NCBI GenBank assembly: GCA_934717185.1
Contig: CAKUYQ010000002.1
Location: 92,247 to 156,246 of the forward strand
From: an uncultured Bacteroidales bacterium
GTDB taxonomy: Bacteria > Bacteroidota > Bacteroidia > Bacteroidales > UBA932
Direction of reading: 5' to 3'
Length of the DNA: 64,000 nucleotides
Each line of letters begins with the position of its first letter. Positions within the stretch are counted from its first letter, which is position 1. A program made the translations under genes and the position numbers. The notes under the pieces are model-generated. The model saw only the letters and a list, made by a program, of their open reading frames with translations. It was not told the DNA's origin and ran no database searches. Shown here piece by piece: positions 18,457 through 27,500 of the stretch.

Positions 18457-18596
18457 CAAAGAAAAAGGGAATTGATGAGAGTCGGTTCCCTTTTTTGTTT
18501 TATTCCCTACGAGAACGGTGGACCCGTAATAAGCCGCAGGCGCGAACGTAGTGAGCTGAATGCGTTGCGTTAGCAACTGCACTGAGCGCCTGGCCT
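18431..18596 (+). repeat. 166-bp tandem repeat starting in tRNA-Pro, copy 1
   Basis: It starts in the T-arm of tRNA-Pro (CCTCCGTTCGAG) and ends GAGCGCCTGGCCT. An apparently exact copy follows at 18605-18770. Confidence 0.9.
18462..18496 (+). terminator. terminator after tRNA-Pro
   Basis: AAAAAGGGAA pairs with TTCCCTTTTTT across a 14-base loop. A second copy lies 174 bp downstream inside the tandem repeat. Confidence 0.75.
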
Positions 18597-18604
18597 CAGG
18601 CGCA

Positions 18605-18770
18605 CCTCCGTTCGAGTCGGAGTACCCCGACAAAGAAAAAGGGAATTGATGAGAGTCGGTTCCCTTTTTTGTTTTATTCCCTACGAGAACGGTGGACCCG
18701 TAATAAGCCGCAGGCGCGAACGTAGTGAGCTGAATGCGTTGCGTTAGCAACTGCACTGAGCGCCTGGCCT
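18605..18770 (+). repeat. 166-bp tandem repeat, copy 2 with tRNA-Pro 3' remnant
   Basis: It repeats the T-arm and acceptor 3' strand of tRNA-Pro (to 18630), the terminator and a GC-rich tail. The D-arm and anticodon are missing, so this is not a functional tRNA. Confidence 0.9.
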
Positions 18771-18800
18771 GTTAAGAAATATTTGCAATTAAAGATTATA

Positions 18801-18833
18801 ATTACGTAATTTGCGTAACGTAATTTACGTAAT
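18801..18833. repeat. ACGTAA-rich imperfect palindrome upstream of the ATPase gene
   Basis: ATTACGTAATTT, GCGTAACGTAATTT and ACGTAAT follow one another, ending 18 bp before the ATG. The outer nine bases are inverted repeats. A related motif forms the perfect palindrome at 38328. It could be an operator. Confidence 0.5.
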
Positions 18834-18851
18834 AAGAAAAACAATCAACAT

Positions 18852-19967
18852 ATGAGACCTAATAACCCGTTTTTAATATCAGGATATTACAGTCCGGAGT
18901 TTTTTTGCGACCGAGTTCAAGAAACTGAAACTATAATAAATGCATTGTATAATGGCAGGAATATAACCCTTGTGTCACCTCGCCGTATGGGTAAAACAGG
19001 TTTGATAAGTAACACATTTTATAGAATAAAGCATGAGCATTCTGATCTTTTTACCTTCTACATGGATATATTCCCAACACAGAATCTCAATGATTTTATA
19101 CAGCTTTTTGCCAATACCGTTTTAGGCAAATTAGATTCTGCTCCTGTAAAGGCTATTAACAGGGTATCCAAATTCATTAAGAGTTGCAGACCTGTTGTTA
19201 CATTTGACGACCTTTCCGGAATGCCAAAATTCTCATTAGAGGTAGATGAATCTATTCAACAGTCTACCTTAAAAGAGATTTTCAATTATCTTAAATCATC
19301 TGAAAAGCGTTGTTGTATTGCCATAGATGAGTTCCAGCAAATAGCGGAATATCCCGAAAAAGGTGTTGAGGCACTCTTGCGCTCCTACATGCAGTTCTTA
19401 CCAAATATCAGTTTTATTTTTTCCGGTAGCAAACAGCATATCATGCAAGAGATGTTTCTCTCTGCAAAACGGCCTTTCTACCAAAGCACGCAGCCAATGT
19501 TGATTGGAGAGATCAACAGGGATGAGTATTATGCTTTTGCCGGCAGGATGCTCTCTCCACGTAATATAGATGAACAGACTTTTAATTATATATACGACAA
19601 ATTCTGCGGGCACACATGGTATATTCAGGTTGTACTCAACAGATTGTACAGCTATAATGAGCCAATTAATTTTAGTTTGGTTGATTACGCCATTAATGAG
19701 ATAATAACAGAGTACTCATACAGCTATCAAAGTCTTCTTGCAGCGTATCCGCCCGGCAGTGTGAAACTGATAAAGGCTATTGCCAAAGAGAGATGTGTAA
19801 AAGAGATAAACTCGGGTGAGTTTATCTCCAAATACAAACTTAAAGCGGCAAGTAGCGTAAATTCTGCCATTAGAAGACTGCTTGATAATGAACTTATATA
19901 TAGATCTGAAGAGGGTTATATTATCTATGACAGGTTTATGTCATTATGGTTAGCCGAATCTTTTTAA
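18852..19967 (+). CDS. AAA-type ATPase of the ATPase_2/STAND-like group
   Basis: A 371-residue protein with P-loop VSPRRMGKTGL, Walker B CCIAIDEFQQ and sensor-1-like FIFSGSK. A C-terminal winged-helix-like part (about 290-371) ends with YIIYDRFMSLWLAESF. This architecture is the ATPase_2 (archaeal-type) group, common in Bacteroidota as solitary accessory genes of unknown role. It sits just downstream of a tRNA gene and its duplicated 3' end, a frequent site for acquired genes, but no integrase is present. The ATG at 18852 is preceded by an ACGTAA-rich palindrome. Confidence 0.8.
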   Translation: MRPNNPFLISGYYSPEFFCDRVQETETIINALYNGRNITLVSPRRMGKTGLISNTFYRIKHEHSDLFTFYMDIFPTQNLNDFIQLFANTVLGKLDSAPVKAINRVSKFIKSCRPVVTFDDLSGMPKFSLEVDESIQQSTLKEIFNYLKSSEKRCCIAIDEFQQIAEYPEKGVEALLRSYMQFLPNISFIFSGSKQHIMQEMFLSAKRPFYQSTQPMLIGEINRDEYYAFAGRMLSPRNIDEQTFNYIYDKFCGHTWYIQVVLNRLYSYNEPINFSLVDYAINEIITEYSYSYQSLLAAYPPGSVKLIKAIAKERCVKEINSGEFISKYKLKAASSVNSAIRRLLDNELIYRSEEGYIIYDRFMSLWLAESF

Positions 19968-20000
19968 TTTATTTTGTAACATCAAACAACAATAAGCATT

Positions 20001-21218
20001 ATGGTAAAAAACCACATTTCAAAGTTTTCATTAATACTGTTAACCATATCAGTATTAGGATTATTGTCATGCAAAGAGAGTAGTAAAGACAATTTAAAAC
20101 CAACAACCAACAATCCCATAGAGTATATCACAGACCAAGCTAAGTTAGATATGATCTATTCTCTTAAGGATATAGACCATAAAAAACAAGGGAGGTTCTA
20201 CGAAATTAATTACACGGCAGACTATAAATTAGAGGAAGCTATAAAAGCACAACTCACATCATTGGAGGGGCTTACCTCATTCTTGGCAACCAATCTCTTT
20301 GACAAAGTGCCTGAGCAGACCGCCAAAACAGATTACAGCGCAGGATGCAGCGCCTTTGCAGCACCCGACCCTGCAAACGGAAACTATTACATGGGCCGCA
20401 ACTTTGACTTCTGCCACACAGACAAAGACAAAAAAGAGGTTCCCATCTCTGCCATAGTAGTCCATTCAACCTCTGCCGAAGGCAAAAAGTCCATAAGTAT
20501 GGTAGACTCCTACTGGGTAGGGCTCAAACAGGGATTCTTCACAGACGGAAAATCTGATCTCTCTATCCTAATGGCTCTCCCCTATCTACTTATGGATGGA
20601 ATAAACGAAGACGGATTTGCCATTGGAGTGCTTCACCTTGGAGGAAATCCAACAAAGCAGAACGAACCCGGCAAATTAAGCATAAACACAACAATAGCTA
20701 TGAGGATGCTGTTAGATAAAGCCACATCTGTAGACCATGCTATTGAACTGCTGAAGCAGTACAACATGAATATGGAATCCCCTGCCGGAGGCAACTATCA
20801 CTTCTTTATGGCAGATGCAGGCGGCAATTACGCAATCATTGAGTATATATTTGAAGGTGAAGACACAGATTCAACCCCTAACAAGATGATGGTATTCAAT
20901 CAGAACGACACCATGCGTTACGTTACAAACTTCTACGTTACCCCTACCCTCGCCGCTAACAATACTATTGGAGGAGCAGCAGAAAGGGGTAAATGGCGTT
21001 ACAACACCATGAAAGAGAATCTTAAGGTAAACGCCTACAAACTCACCAAGGAGCAGGCAATGGATCTCCTTAAAGCAGTAGCAACAGACGCCAATGTAAC
21101 GGAGCCTACCAGCCACACACAGTGGTCATCATTGTATAACCTTTCGCAAAAGACCTTGGATGTTGCCATTTTAAAAGAATATGGCAAAGAGGAGGTAAAG
21201 CACTTTAGTTTCAACTAA
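20001..21218 (+). CDS. Ntn-hydrolase lipoprotein, choloylglycine hydrolase-like
   Basis: A 405-residue protein with lipoprotein signal (LLTISVLGLLSCKES). The hydrolase domain contains GCSAFAAPD with the likely nucleophilic cysteine, then GNYYMGRNFDF, DGINEDGFAIGVLHLGG and FMADAGGNYAIIEY, all typical of linear-amide C-N hydrolases. Many such enzymes are N-terminal nucleophile proteins whose cysteine becomes the first residue. Here about 110 residues precede it, so either propeptide cleavage occurs or the enzyme works without it. Bile-salt, N-acyl amino acid or beta-lactam amides are possible substrates; the sequence does not decide. Confidence 0.8.
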   Translation: MVKNHISKFSLILLTISVLGLLSCKESSKDNLKPTTNNPIEYITDQAKLDMIYSLKDIDHKKQGRFYEINYTADYKLEEAIKAQLTSLEGLTSFLATNLFDKVPEQTAKTDYSAGCSAFAAPDPANGNYYMGRNFDFCHTDKDKKEVPISAIVVHSTSAEGKKSISMVDSYWVGLKQGFFTDGKSDLSILMALPYLLMDGINEDGFAIGVLHLGGNPTKQNEPGKLSINTTIAMRMLLDKATSVDHAIELLKQYNMNMESPAGGNYHFFMADAGGNYAIIEYIFEGEDTDSTPNKMMVFNQNDTMRYVTNFYVTPTLAANNTIGGAAERGKWRYNTMKENLKVNAYKLTKEQAMDLLKAVATDANVTEPTSHTQWSSLYNLSQKTLDVAILKEYGKEEVKHFSFN

Positions 21219-21237
21219 GAACAGATATAGAAATGAT

Positions 21238-21272
21238 CTTCCCGACAAAACTCCGCAGTGATTGTCGGGAAG
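21238..21272. terminator. bidirectional terminator built from two inverted 11-mers
   Basis: CTTCCCGACAA (21238-21248) and TTGTCGGGAAG (21262-21272) form a perfect 11-bp stem with a 13-base loop between two convergent genes. It uses the dispersed 11-mer as terminator arms, as seen for uptake sequences in Neisseria and Haemophilus. Confidence 0.8.
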
Positions 21273-21288
21273 GTTATCATAAAAAATA

Positions 21289-22566
21289 TCACCTCCGTGA
21301 ATAAGCGTCTAATTTAGCACGGTAGTACCCCTCAACATCTCTCCAATTATAGTATGGAGCAAGTTTGCTTTTGACAGGCAATCTCACCTCTCGCTCATTA
21401 AGAAGAGCCTTTACAAGAATATCATCACTACCACTCTTGCGATAAAATACAAACTGCACATTGGCAGCCATAGGAAAGATCTCGTAAGACCTCCAGCTAT
21501 CGTATATATCGTCCAAGTTTTCGTAAGATTTACCGTAGCCATCCAATTCCAACAGTGCCGCCAAAGGCAGCAGGCACGATTCATGACCAAATCTTAACGA
21601 AGCCTGAGTCTTTCCACCCTTTATTGCAGAATCCGCCGCATCCAATATATTGCGCAGCAGCTCGGCCTCTCTGTACGGCATAAGGCCCTTAGTGACCGGT
21701 GAAGCCGCACGGGTTAAGTACCAATAGAGATTGCTGCAGCACCACATGTTATAACACTCCTCATCTGTAAAGAGAGAATAAAGTTCCATAGAGGTATCGT
21801 GGCTCTGCATATTGCTCGCAATGTCAAACAGGCGCTTCATAAGGCGCACCCCGTCTACACTATCCTTAACATACTGTTCATCTTTAAAAAGCACCTTCAT
21901 AAGTCTTTGCGGGAGAATATGGGCCGCTTCAAACTCTTTTCTCAGTATCTTTACTGTATCTGATGTGGAGATGCTGTCTATCTCCTCCTTTACCGGCGGA
22001 TTCATGAAACACATATCGTGATAGCTAGCATCATTTTTTATTCGAAGTGCAGGATTCAAAGCCTGCAACTGCAAACACTCAGATGTCATAGACAATATGC
22101 AACGTATGACAACCGTAGAACGTGCATCCACAACTGCGCTGTCTGCAAATATTTGAGGAAAATTGTTATACATACGTTCTGCAATACCTCTGTGCTGGCG
22201 CGCTCCAAGTGGAGTAAGCTCACCCAAACGATTCTCCGCCATCTCTGCCATACGCAAAACAACATCTAACGTCTTTTTACCCGTTTCTGTAAGCATCCCC
22301 AGGGAATCTGCCCTCTGTAAAGTCTCCTTTGGGAAGATATAATCCTTAGGGTTAATAAGATAACGCGAACCGTGACGCATATATGTGCTAATATAGAACG
22401 GCTCATATCCCTTTGGGGCAGGTGTAAGTTTTGCCGTTGGAGCCGGATATGCTCTATAATTGTTGGCAGACAACATTCTGTTTGCCTTTATCTCATCAAA
22501 TGCTGTCTGTGCCTGCAAAGAGAACGCAAACAGAAATAACAAAACAACAGATAATATTCTTCTCAT
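21289..22566 (-). CDS. periplasmic histidine phosphatase, MINPP-like
   Basis: A 425-residue protein with a signal peptide (SVVLLFLFAFSLQAQ). It has the branch-2 histidine-phosphatase motif YMRHGSRYL with catalytic His, a distal STVVIRC arginine region, and a late FGHESCLLPL giving the second histidine followed by Glu. This HE/HAE form is found in multiple inositol-polyphosphate phosphatases of gut Bacteroidota, so phytate or another phosphomonoester is the probable substrate. It is convergent with the Ntn-hydrolase, sharing the terminator between them. Confidence 0.82.
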   Translation of the reverse strand: MRRILSVVLLFLFAFSLQAQTAFDEIKANRMLSANNYRAYPAPTAKLTPAPKGYEPFYISTYMRHGSRYLINPKDYIFPKETLQRADSLGMLTETGKKTLDVVLRMAEMAENRLGELTPLGARQHRGIAERMYNNFPQIFADSAVVDARSTVVIRCILSMTSECLQLQALNPALRIKNDASYHDMCFMNPPVKEEIDSISTSDTVKILRKEFEAAHILPQRLMKVLFKDEQYVKDSVDGVRLMKRLFDIASNMQSHDTSMELYSLFTDEECYNMWCCSNLYWYLTRAASPVTKGLMPYREAELLRNILDAADSAIKGGKTQASLRFGHESCLLPLAALLELDGYGKSYENLDDIYDSWRSYEIFPMAANVQFVFYRKSGSDDILVKALLNEREVRLPVKSKLAPYYNWRDVEGYYRAKLDAYSRR

Positions 22567-22608
22567 AAGTATTACAATTTTTTTATTCGGGCAAAGGTAA
22601 AAAAACTA

Positions 22609-23031
22609 TCATTTGCAGGGAAGAATCTTATACATAGTGAGAATATTCATGCCATCTTTGCGGCAGTACTCAACTTTGTCCATTATCTCCTTAATGAGAA
22701 ATATGCCTAGCCCCCCTATCTCGCGCTCTTCTAAAGAGAGGGTAGTATCGGCATCGGGATGTTCTAATGGGTTAAATGCAACCCCGAAGTCTGACAAGAC
22801 AAAAACGAGCGTGCCTGTATCAGCAACATATTCGGCCGAAAGGGTAATCTTTCCAACACCCTCTTTATAGGCATATTCTATCACATTTACCAATGCCTCC
22901 TCTAATGCCAAATTTATGGAATTGATTAACGAAGCCTCTATATTCAATTGGTTACCAATCTCCCGAACAAACGGATAAAGCTTGTCCACCTCCTGTAACT
23001 GATTGGTTATTATCAACTCTTTTCTGCTCAT
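22609..23031 (-). CDS. RsbW-like serine kinase / anti-sigma factor
   Basis: A 140-residue GHKL ATPase. It shows the N box NLALEEALVNVIEYAY, the G1 region LSDFGVAFNP and the G2 box GGLGIFLIKE. Such proteins phosphorylate a STAS partner on serine and sequester a target. The other two classic components, a SpoIIE-type phosphatase and a STAS protein, lie immediately upstream on the same strand. No sigma factor is adjacent, so the output is unknown. Confidence 0.88.
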   Translation of the reverse strand: MSRKELIITNQLQEVDKLYPFVREIGNQLNIEASLINSINLALEEALVNVIEYAYKEGVGKITLSAEYVADTGTLVFVLSDFGVAFNPLEHPDADTTLSLEEREIGGLGIFLIKEIMDKVEYCRKDGMNILTMYKILPCK

Positions 23032-23059
23032 TCTAACAATAATTTATAGGATTAAGCCT

Positions 23060-24979
23060 CTATTTGCCAGTTAATTTTATACACAAAGCGGTTATATCGT
23101 CGCTCTGTTCTGCAGCACCTGTAAAACCTTTTACCTCCTTTAACAAATGACATAATATCTCCTTAGACTCCAACCCACTGCAATCTTTAACGACATTTAA
23201 CAGCTGCTGCTCTCCAAACTGTTCTTTATCGCAGTTTTCGGCCTCTGTAATACCATCTGTATACAGCAGCAGAGCTGCGCCAACAGGTAATGCCATCGTC
23301 TGTGATATATATTCAAATCCGTCTAAAATACCAATAGGCAGATTGGGCAAAATATCCACAAATTTGCAATCCCCCTCATTAGATACTATAACAGGAGGAT
23401 TATGCCCGGCATTACAATACTCCAAAGAGCCGTTTTTTAAGTCTAATACTCCAAAAAACATTGTAACGAACATATTGGCGTCATTCCTGTTTGAAATAGC
23501 GACATTTACAGTTTTGGCTATCTCCGCCGGAGATTCATATTTCTCCGCCATAACTCTAAAAAGGGTGCAGGTTATTGACATAACCAACGATGCAGGAATT
23601 CCCTTTCCCGACACATCTCCAATGGTAAAAAACAGTTTGTCTTTCCGGATAAAGAAATCGTAAAGGTCTCCACTAACCTCCTTGGCAGGTTCAAGCAGAG
23701 CATACAGATCCAAATTGCCGCACTCTGCAAATGGAGAAAAATGCCGCGGAATCATATTCATCTGTATCTCCTTGGCTATATTAAGTTCGCTCTCTATACG
23801 CTCTTTTGAGCGAGTCGTTGCCTCTAACTCTGCTGTATAGCCTTTGAGGGAACGTTGCATGAATGCAAATGCATCGTGGAGCTTTTTCATCTCATCCTTA
23901 CTGTCTATTACAGGCAACGGATTATCAAAACATCCTTTTGCTATTATATAGGCAGCATCAGTAAGCTCCTTCATAGGTTTCATGGAGTAGACCAAAATTG
24001 CCCTTATACATATCAAAAGCACTATGAGACCTGCTAAAAGAATCATAAGGATTGTAAGTATGGTAGCACCTAAATCCTGCATTATGGTTTTATACGGACA
24101 GATACAGCATATAGACCAACCTGTTCTAAGGATAGGAGCATAACAGGCTAAAAGTTCAGACTCTTTGGTATTTACACTTTGCGTACCTCTGCCTCCACCT
24201 ACCATATCGGAAAGAATTCTATCCATATCCTTGTTATCCAACTCTTTTGAGTAGAAACTGCCGTATTCCTTTAGGATATAATCTCTGTTTGGAAACGATA
24301 TAAAGACCCCTTTTTTACTTAAGATAAATGAATAGCTGTCCGGGAAGGGTCTTATGGCATCAATACCTTTTACCATATCTTCCAAAGATATATCTGCTGT
24401 AATCACGCCATAAAATCTTCCATTCTTATCAAGCATAGGCAGAGTGTATGTTGTCATAAGAATATTGCCACCCCCCTCATCAAAGTATGGCTCGGACCAT
24501 ATCCCCTGCCCTGCATTCTTTGCCTCTGTATACCACTGCATCTTTAAGTAATTATAGTTGTCATCATCTCCAAGATGCTTTCTGTATACATTGTTAAGGG
24601 TATCGAGCGATACATACTCCATAAACCGTTCCCCTTTCTTTGAGTAGAAATGGGGTTCAAAAGCAACACATCCTCCCATGAGATTGCCATTGTCCCAAAC
24701 CATCTTCTCTATGATGGACATAAGATCATCGGGGGAATTAAGGCTCTTTTGCACCATAGGCAATGTTGCTGCAACCGTGCTCTCGACATCCGCTAATTTT
24801 CTGTCTATCTTCTGCTGCATATTCTGCAACAGTACAGATGTGTACCTCTCTGCATTATGCTCCTCTCTGTTTGTACTGTACTTTCCAAAAACAAAGGCTA
24901 TGCTACAGAAGATAACAACCGTAATAACAATAATGTAGGCGCATAGCCGCGCCGTAAGAGACCCGAATATCTTTCTCAT
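23060..24979 (-). CDS. membrane SpoIIE/RsbU-type phosphatase with dCache sensor
   Basis: I chose the ATG at 24979 (MRKIFGSLTARLCAYIIVI), which puts the first membrane helix near the N terminus; an upstream start would add 17 residues. The layout is membrane helix, extracytoplasmic dCache-like domain (about 30-320, with GVITADISLEDMVKGID), second helix (about 325-350), HAMP, and a PP2C/SpoIIE domain (GDLYDFFIRKDKLFFTIGDV, YTDGITEAEN, SDDITALCIK). It probably dephosphorylates the STAS protein encoded just upstream when an external ligand is sensed, opposing the RsbW-like kinase 28 bp downstream. Confidence 0.88.
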   Translation of the reverse strand: MRKIFGSLTARLCAYIIVITVVIFCSIAFVFGKYSTNREEHNAERYTSVLLQNMQQKIDRKLADVESTVAATLPMVQKSLNSPDDLMSIIEKMVWDNGNLMGGCVAFEPHFYSKKGERFMEYVSLDTLNNVYRKHLGDDDNYNYLKMQWYTEAKNAGQGIWSEPYFDEGGGNILMTTYTLPMLDKNGRFYGVITADISLEDMVKGIDAIRPFPDSYSFILSKKGVFISFPNRDYILKEYGSFYSKELDNKDMDRILSDMVGGGRGTQSVNTKESELLACYAPILRTGWSICCICPYKTIMQDLGATILTILMILLAGLIVLLICIRAILVYSMKPMKELTDAAYIIAKGCFDNPLPVIDSKDEMKKLHDAFAFMQRSLKGYTAELEATTRSKERIESELNIAKEIQMNMIPRHFSPFAECGNLDLYALLEPAKEVSGDLYDFFIRKDKLFFTIGDVSGKGIPASLVMSITCTLFRVMAEKYESPAEIAKTVNVAISNRNDANMFVTMFFGVLDLKNGSLEYCNAGHNPPVIVSNEGDCKFVDILPNLPIGILDGFEYISQTMALPVGAALLLYTDGITEAENCDKEQFGEQQLLNVVKDCSGLESKEILCHLLKEVKGFTGAAEQSDDITALCIKLTGK

Positions 24980-25098
24980 GTTTATACTATTATGCAGTAG
25001 CGGCACTACAGATGTTATTTGGCCGGCCACCTATTAATAAACGCTGTACCTCGGCATAATTCACAAACAAGTTTGCAACTATGCATTCAGTTTACAGT

Positions 25099-25401
25099 TT
25101 ATTTTATATTGAAAAGATTAAGAAATCCTGTAATCTTAAAAATATTTCTAATCTCCTCGTTAATATGCTCAATGGTAAGTTTACCCTGTTTAGCCTCAAC
25201 AGCCTTACGCAAAACAAGGAACTGTCTTAACCCGGAGCTGCTTATATACTCAAGAGCGGAACAATCCAGTATAATCTCCTTGTCTGCATTATCAACAAGA
25301 GGTTGCATCATCTTTCCAAACTCGGCAGCATTTACAGTGTCTAATCTGCCCTCCAGAACACCTGTATAGATGTTGTTGTCATTTTTAATTGTAAGTATCA
25401 T
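25099..25401 (-). CDS. STAS-domain anti-sigma factor antagonist
   Basis: A 100-residue single STAS domain. LDCSALEYISSSGLRQFL holds the conserved Asp strand and the serine that the RsbW-like kinase would phosphorylate. It is first in a three-gene minus-strand unit with the phosphatase and the kinase, the complete partner-switching set. Confidence 0.9.
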   Translation of the reverse strand: MILTIKNDNNIYTGVLEGRLDTVNAAEFGKMMQPLVDNADKEIILDCSALEYISSSGLRQFLVLRKAVEAKQGKLTIEHINEEIRNIFKITGFLNLFNIK

Positions 25402-25423
25402 TTCTATTCAATTTATTTGCTTT

Positions 25424-25620
25424 TGCTTTAGCCTCTCTTTACCATCTTTACCCTCTCTCCTCTCCATACTCTCTCTCCTCTCTATACCTTCTATACTCTT
25501 CAAAATTGTCAACGCCAACGCCAATGCCAACGCCATGTTAGTTTATTGTTTATAGTCAGCTTATTAGCTTTAGCTAATTTAATTTTTATAGCCAATGCCA
25601 ATGCCAACGCCAACGCTAAT
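25424..25620. repeat. compound low-complexity intergenic tract
   Basis: Pyrimidine-rich runs (CTCTCTCCTCTCTATACC) are followed by GCCAAN hexamers (AACGCCAACGCCAATGCC at 25508 and a second group at 25588-25619). The same two-part composition recurs at 30545, 48358, 48890, 53080, 55770 and 59095. No gene seen. Confidence 0.7.
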
Positions 25621-25624
25621 TAAA

Positions 25625-27415
25625 CTACATTGGGAATAATAGTGTCACTATAAAGATATTCGCTGCCAGAATAATAAGGTTCATAAGCAGACCTATCTTC
25701 ATAAAATCTGTAAAACGGTATCCGCCCACGCCATATACAAGCATGTGAGTAGGAGAACCTATAGGTGTTGCAAAGCTGGATGAAACCGCTATCATAAGCG
25801 CAATACAGAATGTAAGCGGATTTGCATTGAGCGTTACAGCAGCGTGATATGCAATTGGATAAAACATTGCCGCACAAGCCGTATTGCTTATAAACTCCGT
25901 TATGAAGGTTGCAACCAAACAGATGCAGGAGAGCACCACGTATGGATTTGTTCCGCAGACATTAAGTATACCGTTGACCAGTTGCGTTGCTATACCTGTC
26001 TTCTCTATTGCAGTACCAAGGCATACAGAACCCGCAAAAATCATAAGAATACTCCAGTCAATTGATTCCCTTGCCTGATCTACCGTACAACATTTTGCCA
26101 CTATCATTGCAAATGCAGCAAGGAAGCAGGACTGAAGCAGAGGAATAATGTCAAAGGTAGACAAAAGAACCATTGCCAACATAATCATTGCAGAAACTAT
26201 GGTCTGTTTACCAATATTAGGAATCTCCTCCGAATCAAAGAATCGTATTCTAACTTTGCTTGCCGCTTCATTGGCCAATTTATTAGAGACGGCTGTCTCT
26301 AATAAAAGCGTATCACCAAATTTAAGAGCAATTTCACGCGGACATTCATCTATACGCTCCCCTTTTCTGGCAACTGCAACCAAAACCATCTCATTCTCAT
26401 CCTCAAAATTTGTTTCGCTCATCCTCTTTCCAATGAGACTGCTTCCCGCCTCAACAGTTGCAGTACGCAGTTTCCTGTTTTTATCAACCTCCTTTAAAGA
26501 GAAAAGGTGATGGGTGGCATTTGCAAGCCCATGGGTCTTTTTAAGATTAAGTATCTCATCTATCTGCCCGGAATACACAAGTCTGTCACCTCCAAGAACA
26601 TATTCATCCGCAGGCACAGGTGAGATTATCTCCCTGTCAAATCTCACTATCTCAATAAGATGCCCGCCGTTCACATTCTTAAGGCCTGCCTCCTCAACTG
26701 TCTTTCCAACAGACTCGCATTCAGTTGGGACAAGCAATTCCACCGTATATTCAGAAGTTGCCTCAAAAGAATCCTCCGGAGATTTTCTGTTAGGAAGCAG
26801 ACGTCTTAAAGCCAAAACAGAAAGCACTCCAACAGCCAAGCAGAAAAGGCCCGGTAGCGTTGTGGTGAAGATATTAAGATGCTCTCCTGTACCTGACATG
26901 TAAAACCCTGATACTATAAGGTTTGGCGGAGTACCAATAAGGGTACAGATACCGCCCATCCCCGATGCATAGCTTAACGGTATCAGCAACTTGGACGGTG
27001 CGATTTTCAACTTTTTGGCCCACACTTTAACAACATTAAGGAAGAGAGCCACCACTGTGGTATTGCTAAGGAACGAGCTTAGCGCAGCTACAGGAAGCAT
27101 AAGCCTCACTATTGCCTTTGGGTATGACCCCGGCACACCAAGCACATATTTTACAATCCATTGAATGAACCCCGTATGCACCAATCCTGCAATAACCACA
27201 AAGAGAACTCCAATGGTAACAACCGAGGTTGAGCTGAACCCTGCAAGAGCCTCCTTGGCAGAGAGCACACCACTAACGAACAGTGCCGTCATTCCACCCA
27301 TGAACACAAGATCTGCAGGAAGTTTGGTAAAGATCATAACACCAAACATAATAAGGATCACCGCTATGGTAATCCAGGCACCTACCGAAAGGCCGCAAAA
27401 AAGTATAGCTTCCAT
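25625..27415 (-). CDS. SLC13/DASS-type permease with TrkA-C domains
   Basis: A 596-residue inner-membrane transporter. The N-terminal half has membrane helices with SFLSNTTVVALFLNVVK and the GTPPNLIVSG motif; the C-terminal half has EFISNTACAAMFYPIAY and SFATPIGSPTHMLVYGVGGY. These repeated SNT/GTP-type motifs mark the ArsB/NhaD-SLC13 superfamily. Two RCK_C-like soluble domains (about 215-380) lie between them, as in the SLC13 proteins with TrkA-C inserts. Sulfate, dicarboxylate or another anion may be the substrate; the sequence does not decide. Confidence 0.88.
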   Translation of the reverse strand: MEAILFCGLSVGAWITIAVILIMFGVMIFTKLPADLVFMGGMTALFVSGVLSAKEALAGFSSTSVVTIGVLFVVIAGLVHTGFIQWIVKYVLGVPGSYPKAIVRLMLPVAALSSFLSNTTVVALFLNVVKVWAKKLKIAPSKLLIPLSYASGMGGICTLIGTPPNLIVSGFYMSGTGEHLNIFTTTLPGLFCLAVGVLSVLALRRLLPNRKSPEDSFEATSEYTVELLVPTECESVGKTVEEAGLKNVNGGHLIEIVRFDREIISPVPADEYVLGGDRLVYSGQIDEILNLKKTHGLANATHHLFSLKEVDKNRKLRTATVEAGSSLIGKRMSETNFEDENEMVLVAVARKGERIDECPREIALKFGDTLLLETAVSNKLANEAASKVRIRFFDSEEIPNIGKQTIVSAMIMLAMVLLSTFDIIPLLQSCFLAAFAMIVAKCCTVDQARESIDWSILMIFAGSVCLGTAIEKTGIATQLVNGILNVCGTNPYVVLSCICLVATFITEFISNTACAAMFYPIAYHAAVTLNANPLTFCIALMIAVSSSFATPIGSPTHMLVYGVGGYRFTDFMKIGLLMNLIILAANIFIVTLLFPM

Positions 27416-27500
27416 AGTAAAAAGGGCTAAGTTTGTCTCACTATTGTTTTATCACCGCAAAGGTAACCATAATTTGCTTCCCGACAATTAATAATATAGT

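Noticed and set aside
18605..18630. Second tRNA-Pro gene
   Set aside because: Only the T-arm and acceptor 3' strand are present; no D-arm or anticodon.
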